Assembly: GCA_015200345.1 (NCBI GenBank)
Contig: CP054187.1
Location: forward strand, 2,402,470-2,466,469
Direction of reading: 5' to 3'
DNA: 64,000 nt
Source of the DNA: Planctomycetia bacterium
GTDB lineage: Bacteria > Planctomycetota > Phycisphaerae > UBA1845 > UTPLA1
This document shows positions 34,818-44,105 of the stretch, piece by piece (the stretch's first letter is position 1; the number at the start of each line of letters is the position of its first letter). The translations under genes and the position numbers were made by a program. The notes beneath the pieces are model-generated. The model saw only the letters and a program-made list of their open reading frames with translations. It did not search any database and was not told the DNA's origin.

Positions 34818-36086
34818 CTATCGGAACAATTGACGCCCGTCGCGAATCACCGCGATCGGACGGGGCCGCGTCCGCAGCGCCGTGTGAACGTCCTCGCACG
34901 GCAGCGCCACCAGGCACGCCCGCGCCCCCGCGCGTACCCCATAACTCGGCAGCCTCATCGCGCGCGCGGCATTCTCCGTCACCGCGTCCAGCGTCTGATC
35001 CATCTGCGGCGGTGTGCTCATGTGTTCCGCATGGAACAGCATGTGCGCCACGTCCAGCATCTGGCCCGTGCCCAGCGGATAGAACGGATCGGCGATGCAA
35101 TCCTGACCGGCCGCCACGTTCACTCCGGCCGCGAGCAGCTCGGTCACGCGCGTCAGGCCGCGCCGCTTGGGATAGCGATCGTACCGGCCCTGCAAGTGCA
35201 GGTTCACCGGCGGATTGGTCACGACGTGCACGCGCGCCTCGCGCAGCAGGTTCATGACTTTTCGCGCGTGCGCGTGGTCATAACTGGACAGCGCGCAGAC
35301 ATGGCTCGCCGTGACGCGGCCCTGCCAGCCGTGACGGATGGTCTGCGCGGCGAGGTATTCCGTGCAGCGCGAATCGGGGTCATCCGTCTCGTCGATGTGG
35401 CAGTCGATGTCGCGGTTGAACTCACGGGCCAGCTCAAAGAGCAGATCGATGTGCCGGCGAGAGTCTTCATCAGTGCGCTCGTTGTGGGCGATGCCGCCGA
35501 CCACGTCGCAGCCCATCTCGATTGCGGCGCGCATCTGCTCCAGCGCGCCGGGATCGCGCAGAATGCCGTCCTGCGGGAAGACCACCACTTGAATATCACA
35601 CAGATGGCGACAGGCCTCGCGCGCCGCCAACACCCCCTCGGTGAGACGCAGCCCCGCGCCGGTTCCCACATCCACGTGCGTGCGAATGAACCCCGTCCCG
35701 AACGACACCTCGGCGTGGATCGCGCGGATCGCCCGCTCGCGAACGTTATCGGCCGACAGCTTGCGCTTCGCCTCGTCCCACAGGCGAATGGCCTCCAGCA
35801 GCGTGCCGCTCTTGTTCGGCTTCACCAGCTCTACCGAATAAGCGAGGTCCAAATGCAGGTGCGGATCCACGAACGCGGGCAACACCAATCCGCCTTTCGC
35901 ATCGAAGACGCCAGCGCTTCGACGGGCGCGACCGGCGGCGCGGATCGCGCGGATGTGTCCGATATCGTCAAATGTCAGATCGAACAGGCCGCGGCGGCCG
36001 CGCAGCTGGGCGTTGGTGATTCCGGTCAGCCGTCGGGCGGCGCCTGTCATCGCCCCGCGCCGGCGAGTATGCGATTTCTTTACCAT
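34818..36086 (-). CDS. codA: cytosine deaminase-like amidohydrolase
   Basis: A 422-residue metal-dependent hydrolase very close in layout to E. coli CodA, which converts cytosine to uracil. Metal ligands are in FVDPHLHLDLAY, the HIDE motif (CHIDETDDPDSR) and ASHVCALSSYDH. The segments NPPVNLHLQGRYDRYPKRRG and DPFYPLGTGQMLD are near-identical in kind to CodA. The residue after the catalytic Asp is Cys (AGQDCIADP) where E. coli has Asp314, a position known to affect substrate choice. The start could be 36086 or 36050. It is divergent from the membrane protein gene at 36130. Confidence 0.78.
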   Translation of the reverse strand: MVKKSHTRRRGAMTGAARRLTGITNAQLRGRRGLFDLTFDDIGHIRAIRAAGRARRSAGVFDAKGGLVLPAFVDPHLHLDLAYSVELVKPNKSGTLLEAIRLWDEAKRKLSADNVRERAIRAIHAEVSFGTGFIRTHVDVGTGAGLRLTEGVLAAREACRHLCDIQVVVFPQDGILRDPGALEQMRAAIEMGCDVVGGIAHNERTDEDSRRHIDLLFELAREFNRDIDCHIDETDDPDSRCTEYLAAQTIRHGWQGRVTASHVCALSSYDHAHARKVMNLLREARVHVVTNPPVNLHLQGRYDRYPKRRGLTRVTELLAAGVNVAAGQDCIADPFYPLGTGQMLDVAHMLFHAEHMSTPPQMDQTLDAVTENAARAMRLPSYGVRAGARACLVALPCEDVHTALRTRPRPIAVIRDGRQLFR

Positions 36087-36129
36087 GACACAATCGTAGC
36101 CGCTCCCGAAACGGACCGATAGTTGCGGC

Positions 36130-37773
36130 GTGAACCCGCGCGCCTCCCTTGCAAATCGAAACGCTCGCCCGCAGCGCCGGAACGCGGCGATTCCCTCGAT
36201 CGGTGGATGGACCGCCTTCGTCTTTCTCGTGCTCTTCATCGGGCTGATGATCGCCGGCCGCGAGCGCATGCTCCGAGACCCCGGCACGTTCTGGCACATC
36301 GTCGCCGGTGAACGCATGCTCTCGGATCTGACGATCCTGCGAACCGATCCGTTCAGCTTCTCCCAATCCGGGCAGACCTGGCTGGCGCAGCAATGGCTCG
36401 GTGAGTGCCTGATGGCCTTGGTGCATCGCCTCGGCGGGTTGGACCTGGTGCTCTGGGGAGGCGTGGCCATGCTTGCGACGCTTTTTGCATGGCTCGCGCA
36501 TCGGCTCCATCGAGCCGGCCTGACCGTGCCTCTGGCGGTCGTCCTCACGGCGCTCGCGGTCGGTGCCAGCAGTTACCACTTTCTGTTGCGTCCACATCTG
36601 GCGTCGCTGCTCTTCATGGCGGCCCTGGTGGTGATTCTTCTGGACGTGGATGCCGGCCGGGCGCATCCGCGCCGGCTCCTGTGGATTCCGACATTGCTCG
36701 TTGCCTGGTCCAACACGCATGGCGCGGCGCTGGGTGGCCTCGCTTCGGCGCTGATCGTGTTCTTCGGATGGCTCTTCGTGCCGCACCTGCCGGTCGTGCG
36801 GCGCTGGATGATCGATCCGGCTGCGCCCCGCTGGATCGGCGCGGCCGCGAGCCTGTCGGCCGTGGCACCACTCATCACACCCTTCGGCCCGAATCTGCCC
36901 GCGACCTGGTTGAGCCTGATGCGCTCGCAGGTCATCCCGCAGATGATCATCGAGCACGGCCGCCCGGACTGGACGAGTCCCGAAGGGGCGATGCTTGGCG
37001 TGCTGGCGGCGGTGTATCTCGCGCTGCTGGCGTCGGTTGCCCGAATCGAGCTGCGGGTGACGTGGCTGCTGCCGCTGGTGTGGCTGGCGCTGGCGATGTC
37101 ACGTGTACGGCATGGACCGTTGTTTGCCGTGACGGCCGTGCTGGCCATCGGCGACATGGCCGACGCGATCCGCCAGTCGTCCCGCGCGGCGGCTTTCAGG
37201 AGTCGCTGGCGATTTGCCTGGTGCGGCGTTGGCGCCGCGCAAGGCTTGACGTTGCAAACCGTTCGGGCGCCGCGCACGGCGTGGACGGCCGCGATCATCC
37301 TTGTAGCGTTGAGCGCGGTGCTCAAGACCGCCGGAGCGAGTGTGCCCGTGATCGGGGCGAACTGGGCGCGCGTGTCGGACCGGAATTGGCCCGTGGCGGC
37401 AGTGGAAGCGGCCCGCCGCACCGCGCGATCCATTCAGCGCGATGCGGATTCAGCTTGCGGCGGCCGTGAACCTGTTCGAGTGTTCAACGATCTGGGTTTC
37501 GGCGGCTATCTCATTTATTTTGCGCCGGAGCTGCCAGTCTATATTGATGACCGCTGCGAGCTGTACGGCGACGCGGGCCTGCGCCGTTACCGCGAGGTCG
37601 TTTCGCACCCCGAGCTGTTTGTCGGCCTCGCGGACTACGACGGCATCGATCTGGCGATCGTGCGGCGCAACACGAAGCTCGATCGACACCTTGCCGAAAG
37701 GTCGAATTGGCAATCGGTTCACACGGATGACGTGGCAGCGGTGTACCGTCGCGGACCCGTGATTCGACCCTGA
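36130..37773 (+). CDS. polytopic membrane protein, glycosyltransferase-C-like
   Basis: A 547-residue protein with about ten hydrophobic helices up to residue 400 and a soluble C-terminal domain. An early luminal-type loop holds LRDPGTFWHIVAGERML and TWLAQQWLGE, a pattern seen in putative GT-C or oligosaccharyltransferase-like membrane proteins. The C-terminal segment VFNDLGFGGYLIYFAPELPVYIDDRCELYG is also common in that group. It starts with GTG at 36130. Function unknown; a role in envelope glycan synthesis is a guess. Confidence 0.6.
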   Translation: MNPRASLANRNARPQRRNAAIPSIGGWTAFVFLVLFIGLMIAGRERMLRDPGTFWHIVAGERMLSDLTILRTDPFSFSQSGQTWLAQQWLGECLMALVHRLGGLDLVLWGGVAMLATLFAWLAHRLHRAGLTVPLAVVLTALAVGASSYHFLLRPHLASLLFMAALVVILLDVDAGRAHPRRLLWIPTLLVAWSNTHGAALGGLASALIVFFGWLFVPHLPVVRRWMIDPAAPRWIGAAASLSAVAPLITPFGPNLPATWLSLMRSQVIPQMIIEHGRPDWTSPEGAMLGVLAAVYLALLASVARIELRVTWLLPLVWLALAMSRVRHGPLFAVTAVLAIGDMADAIRQSSRAAAFRSRWRFAWCGVGAAQGLTLQTVRAPRTAWTAAIILVALSAVLKTAGASVPVIGANWARVSDRNWPVAAVEAARRTARSIQRDADSACGGREPVRVFNDLGFGGYLIYFAPELPVYIDDRCELYGDAGLRRYREVVSHPELFVGLADYDGIDLAIVRRNTKLDRHLAERSNWQSVHTDDVAAVYRRGPVIRP

Positions 37774-37858
37774 TACGAAGGCGCGTCGAGGACGCACCCC
37801 GCGCCTTCCAACGCTTCGCTGCACGCGGCATGGTGGGCGGTGGACTCGGTACGTCCGT

Positions 37859-37893
37859 TGACCACCGATCACTCACCACTGGTCACTCACCAC
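37859..37893. repeat. short imperfect direct repeat
   Basis: The unit CGATCACTCACCAC / TGGTCACTCACCAC occurs twice in tandem in the gap before the flippase-like gene. It gives no hairpin and has no obvious function. Confidence 0.4.
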
Positions 37894-37934
37894 GCCTCCC
37901 GTTATCGTGACGTGAGCAAGAACGGGAGTGACGG

Positions 37935-39125
37935 TTGAGCGAAACGCGGTTCGGCGGTACGTGGAAGAAATGGGTCTTTCGGCTGGTCAAGCTGGCCGTG
38001 TGCGCCGGCGCGCTGTGGTATCTCTCGGGCAAGGTTTACTGGCTGGATCGCGTGCGACTGGCCGAGGCGCCGGAGCAGGTGCTGGCCCTCGTTGCCGAGC
38101 GCGACGGCGTCCTGACGTTGCGCGATCCCGAATCACGCGCCGAACGCACTGTGCCGCGCGACGCACTCGCCAGATCCGACCAGCTTCAGCCCGGCCAGCG
38201 TGCCCTCGAGCTGGGTCTGCGCTCCATCATCCGGCAAGCCGACATGGGCTGGTCCGCACTCGCCCTGCTGCTCATCGGGCCGATCGTGCTGATCATGGCG
38301 TGGCGGCTGCGCCTGCTGCTTGATACACAGGATATTTCTCTCTCTTATCGTGATTCGCTGCTGCTCACGTTCGCGGGCAATTTCTTCAACTTCGCCCTGC
38401 CCGGCACCACCGGCGGCGACGTCTACAAGGCCTATCACATCGCGCGCCGCACACACAAACGCACCGAGGGCGTCACCGTCGTCCTGCTCGATCGCGTGTT
38501 CGGCCTCGTCAGCTTCCTGTTGCTCGCCGGCGTGACCATCTTCTTCTCCTGGCGACATCCCATGATCGGCGTCTATGGCCGATGGGTCGGCTACCTCATG
38601 CTTGGGTTTCTGCTCTGCACGGCGATGTTCTTCTCGCGCAGGTTTCGCAGCCTGATTCGCTACGACGCGCTCATCGCCCGGCTGCCCTTCGCCGACAAGA
38701 TCCGCCGCATCGACGACACCACGCTCTCGCTTCGCTATCACCGGCAGGATTCGCTGCTCTCGCTCGCGATCACGCTCTTCGCCCACGCCCTGCTCGTGCT
38801 AAGTGTCTATTTTCTCGCCCGCGCACTGGGCATCCATCCGACCGGCAGCCGAACGCAGGTCTCCCTCATCGCCGCCTGCCTGCTCGCCACGGTCGTCGGC
38901 TACCTGCTGGCGGCCGTGCCGATCAGCGTACAGGGCTTTGGCCTGCTCGAGGCGGTCTTCGCGAAGGTGATCGTCGAGGGCCACTGGGGGACGTATTCGC
39001 AGATGCTGGCTCTGACGCTGGGAATGCGACTGTTGCAGATCATCTGGGCGCTGCCAGGCGTGATCGTGCCGTGGCTGGGTTTCGAACGCCCAATGAATGA
39101 TGTTGAAATGCCGAGCAATCCGTAG
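37935..39125 (+). CDS. LPG synthase TM region / UPF0104 family membrane protein
   Basis: A 396-residue integral membrane protein. The signature FNFALPGTTGGDVYKAYHIARR near residues 150-175 is the conserved motif of the lysylphosphatidylglycerol synthetase transmembrane region / UPF0104 (AglD-like) family. Seven to eight helices follow, with the second conserved motif AVPISVQGFGLLEAVF near residue 330. Residues 30-90 form an extra domain between helices one and two. The start is TTG at 37935 with GGAG about six bases upstream. Members are flippase-like or lipid-modifying; no substrate can be assigned. Confidence 0.75.
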   Translation: MSETRFGGTWKKWVFRLVKLAVCAGALWYLSGKVYWLDRVRLAEAPEQVLALVAERDGVLTLRDPESRAERTVPRDALARSDQLQPGQRALELGLRSIIRQADMGWSALALLLIGPIVLIMAWRLRLLLDTQDISLSYRDSLLLTFAGNFFNFALPGTTGGDVYKAYHIARRTHKRTEGVTVVLLDRVFGLVSFLLLAGVTIFFSWRHPMIGVYGRWVGYLMLGFLLCTAMFFSRRFRSLIRYDALIARLPFADKIRRIDDTTLSLRYHRQDSLLSLAITLFAHALLVLSVYFLARALGIHPTGSRTQVSLIAACLLATVVGYLLAAVPISVQGFGLLEAVFAKVIVEGHWGTYSQMLALTLGMRLLQIIWALPGVIVPWLGFERPMNDVEMPSNP

Positions 39126-39154
39126 GGGGACTTGCCCACCCGATGCTGGGCACG

Positions 39155-40579
39155 TTACGAAAACCATCGAATACAACACACCAGCCACACCGTACACAAC
39201 GCATCCACTGCAAGACCGGTGAAGATCATCGTGCGCAGCGGGATGAGCCGCGTCCCGTAGACCAGCGCGTTGGGCGGCGTCGAGACGGGCAGGACAAACC
39301 CCAGGCTCGCCGACAGCGCCACCAGCCACGTCGCCTGAACCGGTGACAGCCCCATGGCCGCTCCGAGTGAGCCCGCGACCGGCACCATCAGCGAGGCCGT
39401 GGCGGTGTTGCTCGTCAACTCGGAGAGCAGCACCGTGGCGCCGGCGACCAGCAGGGTGAGAACCGTGGGTGACAGATTCGTGCCACTCACGGCCCCCGCC
39501 AGCGCCTCCGCCGCTCCGCTCGACTCCAGCACGCGCCCGAGGCAAAGCCCGCCGGCGATCAGGAAGAGCGTGTCCCAGTCCAGCGCCTGAAAATCGTGCC
39601 GATCCAGCACCGCCGGTGAATTGGGCGCTGGACGCAGCAGAAACAGCGCCCAAGCCACCCCCATCGGCACGAGCGATTCCGGCAGATAAGCCTTCACCCA
39701 CGCGTTGATCGGATCGGCCTCGCGCGTCAGGCTGATGATCACCCCGCTGCCCAGCCACACCAGGGCGGCCACGGCGAATGCTCCCAGTGCCAGTCGCCGC
39801 GCACCGGCCTGCCACGCGGGCGCCGCGCCACGCGCGGCATGGTCCAGCACCGGTCCGACGTCGGTGACGACCAGCGGCGATATGGTGCCCGGCGAGCCGC
39901 GACGCCGCACGAACGCCAGCACGGCCCAGCCGATCAGCGTTGCTCCCAGCCAGACCGGCACGCCGACCTTCATCCACGAGAGAAAGCTCACGTCGTCGCT
40001 GATCTTCTTCATCGCCGCGTAGCCGATGAAGTTTGGCGCCGTGCCGACCGGCGTCGCCATGCCGCCGAACGTGCTGCCCCATGCGAGGGCCAGCAGGGCT
40101 GCAGCCGGTGCGGCCGTGCGCCGGGCCAGAGTGGCAACGATCGGCAGCAGCATCGCGCAGACTGCCGTATTGTTCTGCGCCAGCGAGATCGCGCCCGACA
40201 GCAGCAGCACCCCGATCGCCAGGCCCCGCGCGCTGCGCGCTCCCGCCAGGGCCCGACCCGACATCAGCCAGTCAAACGCCCCGTGCTTTTCCAGCGCGCG
40301 CGCCAGCAGGAACGTCCCCAGAAAAAGAAACACCACCGGATCGCCCCACGCGGCCAGCGCGTCCTTCCACGTCAGCAATCCGGCGAACGTCGCGAGGATC
40401 GGCACAACCAGCGCCGTCACGCCTAGCGGCGCGGCCTCGGAGATCCACAGAATCAGCGTCGCCGCAACGAGACCGGCCGACTTGCGAATCGCCGCGCTCT
40501 CGTGCCACGGCACGGCGTTCGAAAGGGCGAACGCGCCGCTGGCGAGAACGATCATGATGAGTTGATAGCGTCGGGTCAT
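39155..40579 (-). CDS. SLC13/DASS family anion:sodium symporter
   Basis: A 474-residue transporter with about eleven helices in two inverted halves. The substrate and sodium motifs are visible: AQNNTAVCAMLLP with GMATPVGTAPN in the first half, and ELTSNTATASLMVP with LPVSTPPNALVYG in the second. This matches dicarboxylate/sulfate carriers of the SLC13 group. The SNT/NNT signatures favour di- or tricarboxylates. The ATG at 40579 is preferred to the longer open frame. Confidence 0.82.
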   Translation of the reverse strand: MTRRYQLIMIVLASGAFALSNAVPWHESAAIRKSAGLVAATLILWISEAAPLGVTALVVPILATFAGLLTWKDALAAWGDPVVFLFLGTFLLARALEKHGAFDWLMSGRALAGARSARGLAIGVLLLSGAISLAQNNTAVCAMLLPIVATLARRTAAPAAALLALAWGSTFGGMATPVGTAPNFIGYAAMKKISDDVSFLSWMKVGVPVWLGATLIGWAVLAFVRRRGSPGTISPLVVTDVGPVLDHAARGAAPAWQAGARRLALGAFAVAALVWLGSGVIISLTREADPINAWVKAYLPESLVPMGVAWALFLLRPAPNSPAVLDRHDFQALDWDTLFLIAGGLCLGRVLESSGAAEALAGAVSGTNLSPTVLTLLVAGATVLLSELTSNTATASLMVPVAGSLGAAMGLSPVQATWLVALSASLGFVLPVSTPPNALVYGTRLIPLRTMIFTGLAVDALCTVWLVCCIRWFS

Positions 40580-40712
40580 TTTTCGCTGCAAGTCGAACCG
40601 GCTCCGATGGTACGGGCCTCGACGGCGGACACCAAATCGGCGCAAATCGTTATGCGGAAACGGGTTGGGTTGATTTACGGAGGAAGCTTGTAAATGGCCC
40701 GGACTTTGCCGC

Positions 40713-40718
40713 TATAAT
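40713..40718 (+). promoter_or_regulatory. sigma-70 -10 box before a Cys-rich protein gene
   Basis: A perfect TATAAT lies 13 bp before the ATG at 40732. A partial -35 (TTGTAA at 40688) is at 19-bp spacing. The predicted leader is only a few bases, so the transcript may be nearly leaderless. Confidence 0.5.
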
Positions 40719-40731
40719 ACGCCTGAAAGAC

Positions 40732-41229
40732 ATGACGCTTCGGCTCTTGATTACGCTTGGGATGCTCGTATCGCCGCTCGGGGCGCAGGCCTGCGCCGAT
40801 TGCCCGGGCATGATGAAGTGCGAGACCTCGCCGCGGGGCTGTCTCTGCTGCAAACCCGCCGCTCGATCGCCGCGCCAAGCCGTCAAACTTCAATCGTCCT
40901 GCTGTGCCAAAAAGACAACTGTGCCGGTGGCGCGAGCGATGCCGGTTGTCTGCTCCGTCATGGTGAAAGCGGAGGAGGGGCGCCGTCTTCTCAAGACCTG
41001 CGTCTGTTGCATACGGTCATCTCCAGCCGAACCGATACCGGCCGTTCCGTCGTCACCGACCTCGACCGAGCTGGTCAAAGCGAAGTTCGCCGCCGTGCCG
41101 GCGATTCTTGCAGGCCTGTCGCTTTCGGGCGTGGAGACGCAACTTGCCGATTTCGATCCAGGTACCCTTCCGCTGAAATACAGATCGGCCTGCGACCGGC
41201 AGGCATCCCTTTGTGTCTGGCTGAATTGA
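40732..41229 (+). CDS. secreted Cys-rich protein of unknown function
   Basis: A 165-residue protein with a signal peptide (LLITLGMLVSPLGAQA) and, right after it, clusters of cysteines: CADCPGMMKC, CLCC, SCC and CVCC. The C-terminal half is poor in Cys. The pattern suggests metal binding (copper or zinc) or disulfide-rich folding in the periplasm, but no family is recognised. A strong -10 box precedes it, and a second Cys-rich secreted protein gene follows on the same strand. Confidence 0.6.
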   Translation: MTLRLLITLGMLVSPLGAQACADCPGMMKCETSPRGCLCCKPAARSPRQAVKLQSSCCAKKTTVPVARAMPVVCSVMVKAEEGRRLLKTCVCCIRSSPAEPIPAVPSSPTSTELVKAKFAAVPAILAGLSLSGVETQLADFDPGTLPLKYRSACDRQASLCVWLN

Positions 41230-41370
41230 TTCATCCGCGCCGGCGCGCCCTTCGACCGCGCCGGCGTTGCAACCCATTCATTGTTTCTACAGTTGTATGT
41301 TTTAACGCGCGGGGCGCGGGTGCGCCGCCGCGCAGGATGAATCTGGTTTTTGACACAAAGGAGTTTTTCC

Positions 41371-41619
41371 ATGAAGCGCTTTTTCGTTCTGACGCTTGTT
41401 CTGTGCGGGCTCGTGGCCACGGCCTTTGCCTTCGCGCCGTCTAGCACGGCGGCGAAGTCCGACTGCTGCTGCGGCGACGAGTGCGCCGCGGTCTGCGGCG
41501 ATGCCTGCCATTGCGCCTGCGGTGGCGATTGCGCCGGCTGCGAAGATTGCAGCAAGTGCGACTGCTCGGCCACGGCCGGTTGCGACCAGGCCAAGGCCGA
41601 GTCCTGCTGCAAGGAGTAA
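41371..41619 (+). CDS. small secreted metallothionein-like Cys-rich protein
   Basis: An 82-residue protein with a clear signal peptide (FFVLTLVLCGLVATAFA) and 16 cysteines in the roughly 60-residue mature part, in CxxC, CxC and CCC groupings. The ATG at 41371 has AAAGGAG eight bases upstream, so it was chosen over the longer frame. Metal binding outside the inner membrane is the likely role. Classical metallothioneins are cytoplasmic, so the signal peptide is unusual. A terminator follows. Confidence 0.72.
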   Translation: MKRFFVLTLVLCGLVATAFAFAPSSTAAKSDCCCGDECAAVCGDACHCACGGDCAGCEDCSKCDCSATAGCDQAKAESCCKE

Positions 41620-41681
41620 GGCCGCACAACGCGCGGCGGAGCTCGACGCCGAGTTCAGCCGTGAGTGATGTGTGATCCATG

Positions 41682-41727
41682 CGGGCCGGGTTTCGTCAAC
41701 AGAAGGCGGAATCCGGCCTGTTTTTTT
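41682..41727 (+). terminator. intrinsic terminator after the metallothionein-like gene
   Basis: An 8-bp stem (CGGGCCGG at 41682-41689 with CCGGCCTG at 41713-41720, one G-U pair) with a 23-nt loop is followed at once by T7. Confidence 0.6.
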
Positions 41728-41779
41728 GCGCTCGGGCCGACGGCGTTGTTGGCCTGATCGGCGCGGCTACAATGTCCCG

Positions 41780-42322
41780 ATGGAATCCGACCTCGCGAAG
41801 ATCCTGATTCCGCGTGAGCGGATTCAGCAGCGCGTGCAGGAGATGGGCCGCGACATCGCCCGCGTGTATGGCGATCAGTCCGGAGAACTGGTCATCGCGG
41901 CCATTCTGTCCGGCTCGATTATCTTCCTCGCCGACTTGATCCGATGCCTGCCGTTCAAGATGAAGCTCGGATTGATGACCGTCAGCCGATACCGCGGCGC
42001 GACGACGACCGGCGGCGAGACGCATCTTGTGCAGGATCTGAACGAGGACATTGCAGGGCGGCACGTTCTGGTCGTGGACGACATTCTCGACAGCGGTCAT
42101 ACGCTGCGCGAGGTGACGCGGCAGCTCGCCGCACGCGACCCCGCCAGCCTGCGAAGCTGCGTGCTTTTGCGCAAGACGGCCAAAGCCCCGAAAGACCTGA
42201 ACGCCGATTTCGTTGGCTTTGAGATTGAGGATGTCTTCGTTGTCGGCTACGGACTGGATTATGACGGGCAATATCGAAACTGGCCGGACATCGGCGTGCT
42301 TCGCCCGGAATTGTACGCATGA
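41780..42322 (+). CDS. hpt: hypoxanthine phosphoribosyltransferase
   Basis: A 180-residue type I phosphoribosyltransferase that salvages hypoxanthine or guanine with PRPP. The PRPP-binding loop is VLVVDDILDSGHTL (about residues 95-108). ILSGSIIFLADLIR is the N-terminal loop, and the C-terminal purine-contact region contains DFVGFEIEDVFVVGYGLDYD, the hallmark of HPRT. The ATG at 41780 lies seven bases after a TACAAT box and has no ribosome site, so the mRNA may be leaderless. The stop overlaps the next gene by ATGA. Confidence 0.9.
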   Translation: MESDLAKILIPRERIQQRVQEMGRDIARVYGDQSGELVIAAILSGSIIFLADLIRCLPFKMKLGLMTVSRYRGATTTGGETHLVQDLNEDIAGRHVLVVDDILDSGHTLREVTRQLAARDPASLRSCVLLRKTAKAPKDLNADFVGFEIEDVFVVGYGLDYDGQYRNWPDIGVLRPELYA

Positions 42323-42912
42323 CCGCGACGCTGGATCGTCCCCGTTCGCCCGTGCGCGACGTGAAGATTCACGCCGAGGGCAACGCCGTCAAACTCACCT
42401 CGCATGCCGTCGTGCCCGAACACCTGCTGGACGGTGGCGAGATCGTCATCCTCGCGATCAAGCCGTCGATGTGGTTTGTTCCGCTCGTGTCGATGCGGTG
42501 GATTCTCACCGGCATCGGGCTGATGGCCCTGGGCATGAGCGAATGGAGCCCGCCGGAGTTTCAATGGTATTTCCTTCGCGCCGGCGCGTGGGCCGCTGTG
42601 CTGCGGATCGGCTGGGCGATTCTCGAATGGGTATCGACGCTGTACGTTCTGACCAACCATCGCCTGATGCGGATACGCGGGGTGTTTCACGTCGAATTGT
42701 TCGAATGCCGATTGAAGAAGATCCAGAACATGTACCTGTCCCTGACGCTCGCCGAGCGGCTCACGCGCACCGGCACGCTGGTGTTCATGACGGCGGCGGC
42801 CGCGGGCGGCGGGTCGACCTTGTGGCGCATCGTGGCGAGGCCGCTCGAAGTGCATGAGCAGGTCGTGGCGGCGATTCGCAAGGCGCAGGATCGCAACGGC
42901 GGAGCGCTGTAA
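42319..42912 (+). CDS. bacterial PH-domain (YdbS-like) membrane protein
   Basis: A 197-residue protein with two membrane helices (about residues 58-75 and 85-105) and a bPH2-type domain containing STLYVLTNHRLMRIRGVFHVELFECRL. This pattern is typical of YdbS/YdbT proteins, whose role is poorly known. It overlaps hpt by four bases, so the two are translated together. The following secreted-protein gene starts five bases after its stop. Confidence 0.78.
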   Translation: MTATLDRPRSPVRDVKIHAEGNAVKLTSHAVVPEHLLDGGEIVILAIKPSMWFVPLVSMRWILTGIGLMALGMSEWSPPEFQWYFLRAGAWAAVLRIGWAILEWVSTLYVLTNHRLMRIRGVFHVELFECRLKKIQNMYLSLTLAERLTRTGTLVFMTAAAAGGGSTLWRIVARPLEVHEQVVAAIRKAQDRNGGAL

Positions 42913-42917
42913 GCAGT

Positions 42918-44096
42918 ATGAAGCCAAATACAAACATCCTGATGGCGGTGGTTGTGAGTGTCGTGGGATGGTGCGCGGCTGTTCGCGCGCAGGAGGGGCA
43001 GGATGGCGAGATTCCGGAAGAACAACGCAGGCTGATTCGTTCGCTCGGCGGCGAGAAGCTCAAAGAGGCCGAGGACATTGTCAAGACGACCAAGGCGATG
43101 GGCTGGGATCGCCAGTACCAGGTGATGGAGCAGGCGACCGATGAGATGTTCCGCCAGAACGGATGGAACAGCGAGCCGGACCAGTTTGCACGTAATCTGC
43201 TGCGCGAGGTCGGCCAGATTCCTCCGTGGCAGGCGCGCGAACGGCAGGAAATCTTCCTGAACGGATTGCAGGGCCGTTTGAGCCTGACGCACGATCAGCG
43301 CATTCTGTTGAACAACGAGATGCAGCGCGAGAGCATGGCGCTGATGGCGCGTCACTTCAAGGACATCGTGCCCGTTGTGCTGGAGGTCGCCAAGACCCGC
43401 GCGAGTGATCAGCCGTTCACGCCCGAGCAGGTGCAGCGCTGGTCCAGCAGCCTTGAGCCGATGCTCAACGATTCGCTTGAAACAGTCAAGAAACTGACCC
43501 AGCGGCTGGAGCGCACGATGACCGAAGAGCAGCGCCGCATCCTGAAGCGGGATATGGACGCGCTGCTGAAGCGGCATCGTGACGTTGAGAAAATGGTCGT
43601 CAAGTGGAAAAAAGGCGAATGGTCGCCGGCCGACTGGGGTTTGCAGAACGATCCGATCCATGCGGGCGTGATGCAGGAGATCGCCCAGCGCAGCGGCGCC
43701 AACGCCTCAACGGATCAGAACTGGAAGGATCCGAGCTTCGCGAACAACGAGAACGAATGGGAACGATACGTCCGCTGGTTCTGCGATTATTTCGAGTGCG
43801 ACGCCTCGCAGCGCACCAAGGCCGACGCGATTCTCAAGACGGCTAAACAGGAGGCGATCCGCTATCGTGAGAGCCGGCGCAACGTGATCGCGCAATACGA
43901 GACGCGAATCGCCAATGAGAAAAACCCCGCCGCAAAGACGGCGCTCACGGCCGAGCTGAACAAGAACCTCGCGCCCATCGGCGACCTGTTCCAGCGCATG
44001 AAAGAACGCCTCGCGGCCGACGTGCTGACCAGCGCCCAGCGGACGCGGTTGCCGCAAACGGCAACGGTCTCCGGTGCGGAAAAGTCCGGCGATTAG
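42918..44096 (+). CDS. secreted helical protein of unknown function, C-terminal domain shared with the 48.2 kb gene
   Basis: A 392-residue protein with a signal peptide (LMAVVVSVVGWCAAVRA-QE) and an almost entirely helical, charged mature part. The C-terminal 95 residues (from NEWERYVRWFCDYFE) align with the C-terminus of the protein at 48179-49591, which has NEWEAYVRRWCIRHE, including spacing and the terminal RLKARL/RMKERL motif. No known domain is recognised. It is the third gene of the hpt-PH operon. The overall look is of a periplasmic Spy/LTXXQ-like helical protein, but that motif is absent. Confidence 0.6.
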   Translation: MKPNTNILMAVVVSVVGWCAAVRAQEGQDGEIPEEQRRLIRSLGGEKLKEAEDIVKTTKAMGWDRQYQVMEQATDEMFRQNGWNSEPDQFARNLLREVGQIPPWQARERQEIFLNGLQGRLSLTHDQRILLNNEMQRESMALMARHFKDIVPVVLEVAKTRASDQPFTPEQVQRWSSSLEPMLNDSLETVKKLTQRLERTMTEEQRRILKRDMDALLKRHRDVEKMVVKWKKGEWSPADWGLQNDPIHAGVMQEIAQRSGANASTDQNWKDPSFANNENEWERYVRWFCDYFECDASQRTKADAILKTAKQEAIRYRESRRNVIAQYETRIANEKNPAAKTALTAELNKNLAPIGDLFQRMKERLAADVLTSAQRTRLPQTATVSGAEKSGD

Positions 44097-44105
44097 GCGA
44101 TCCAT

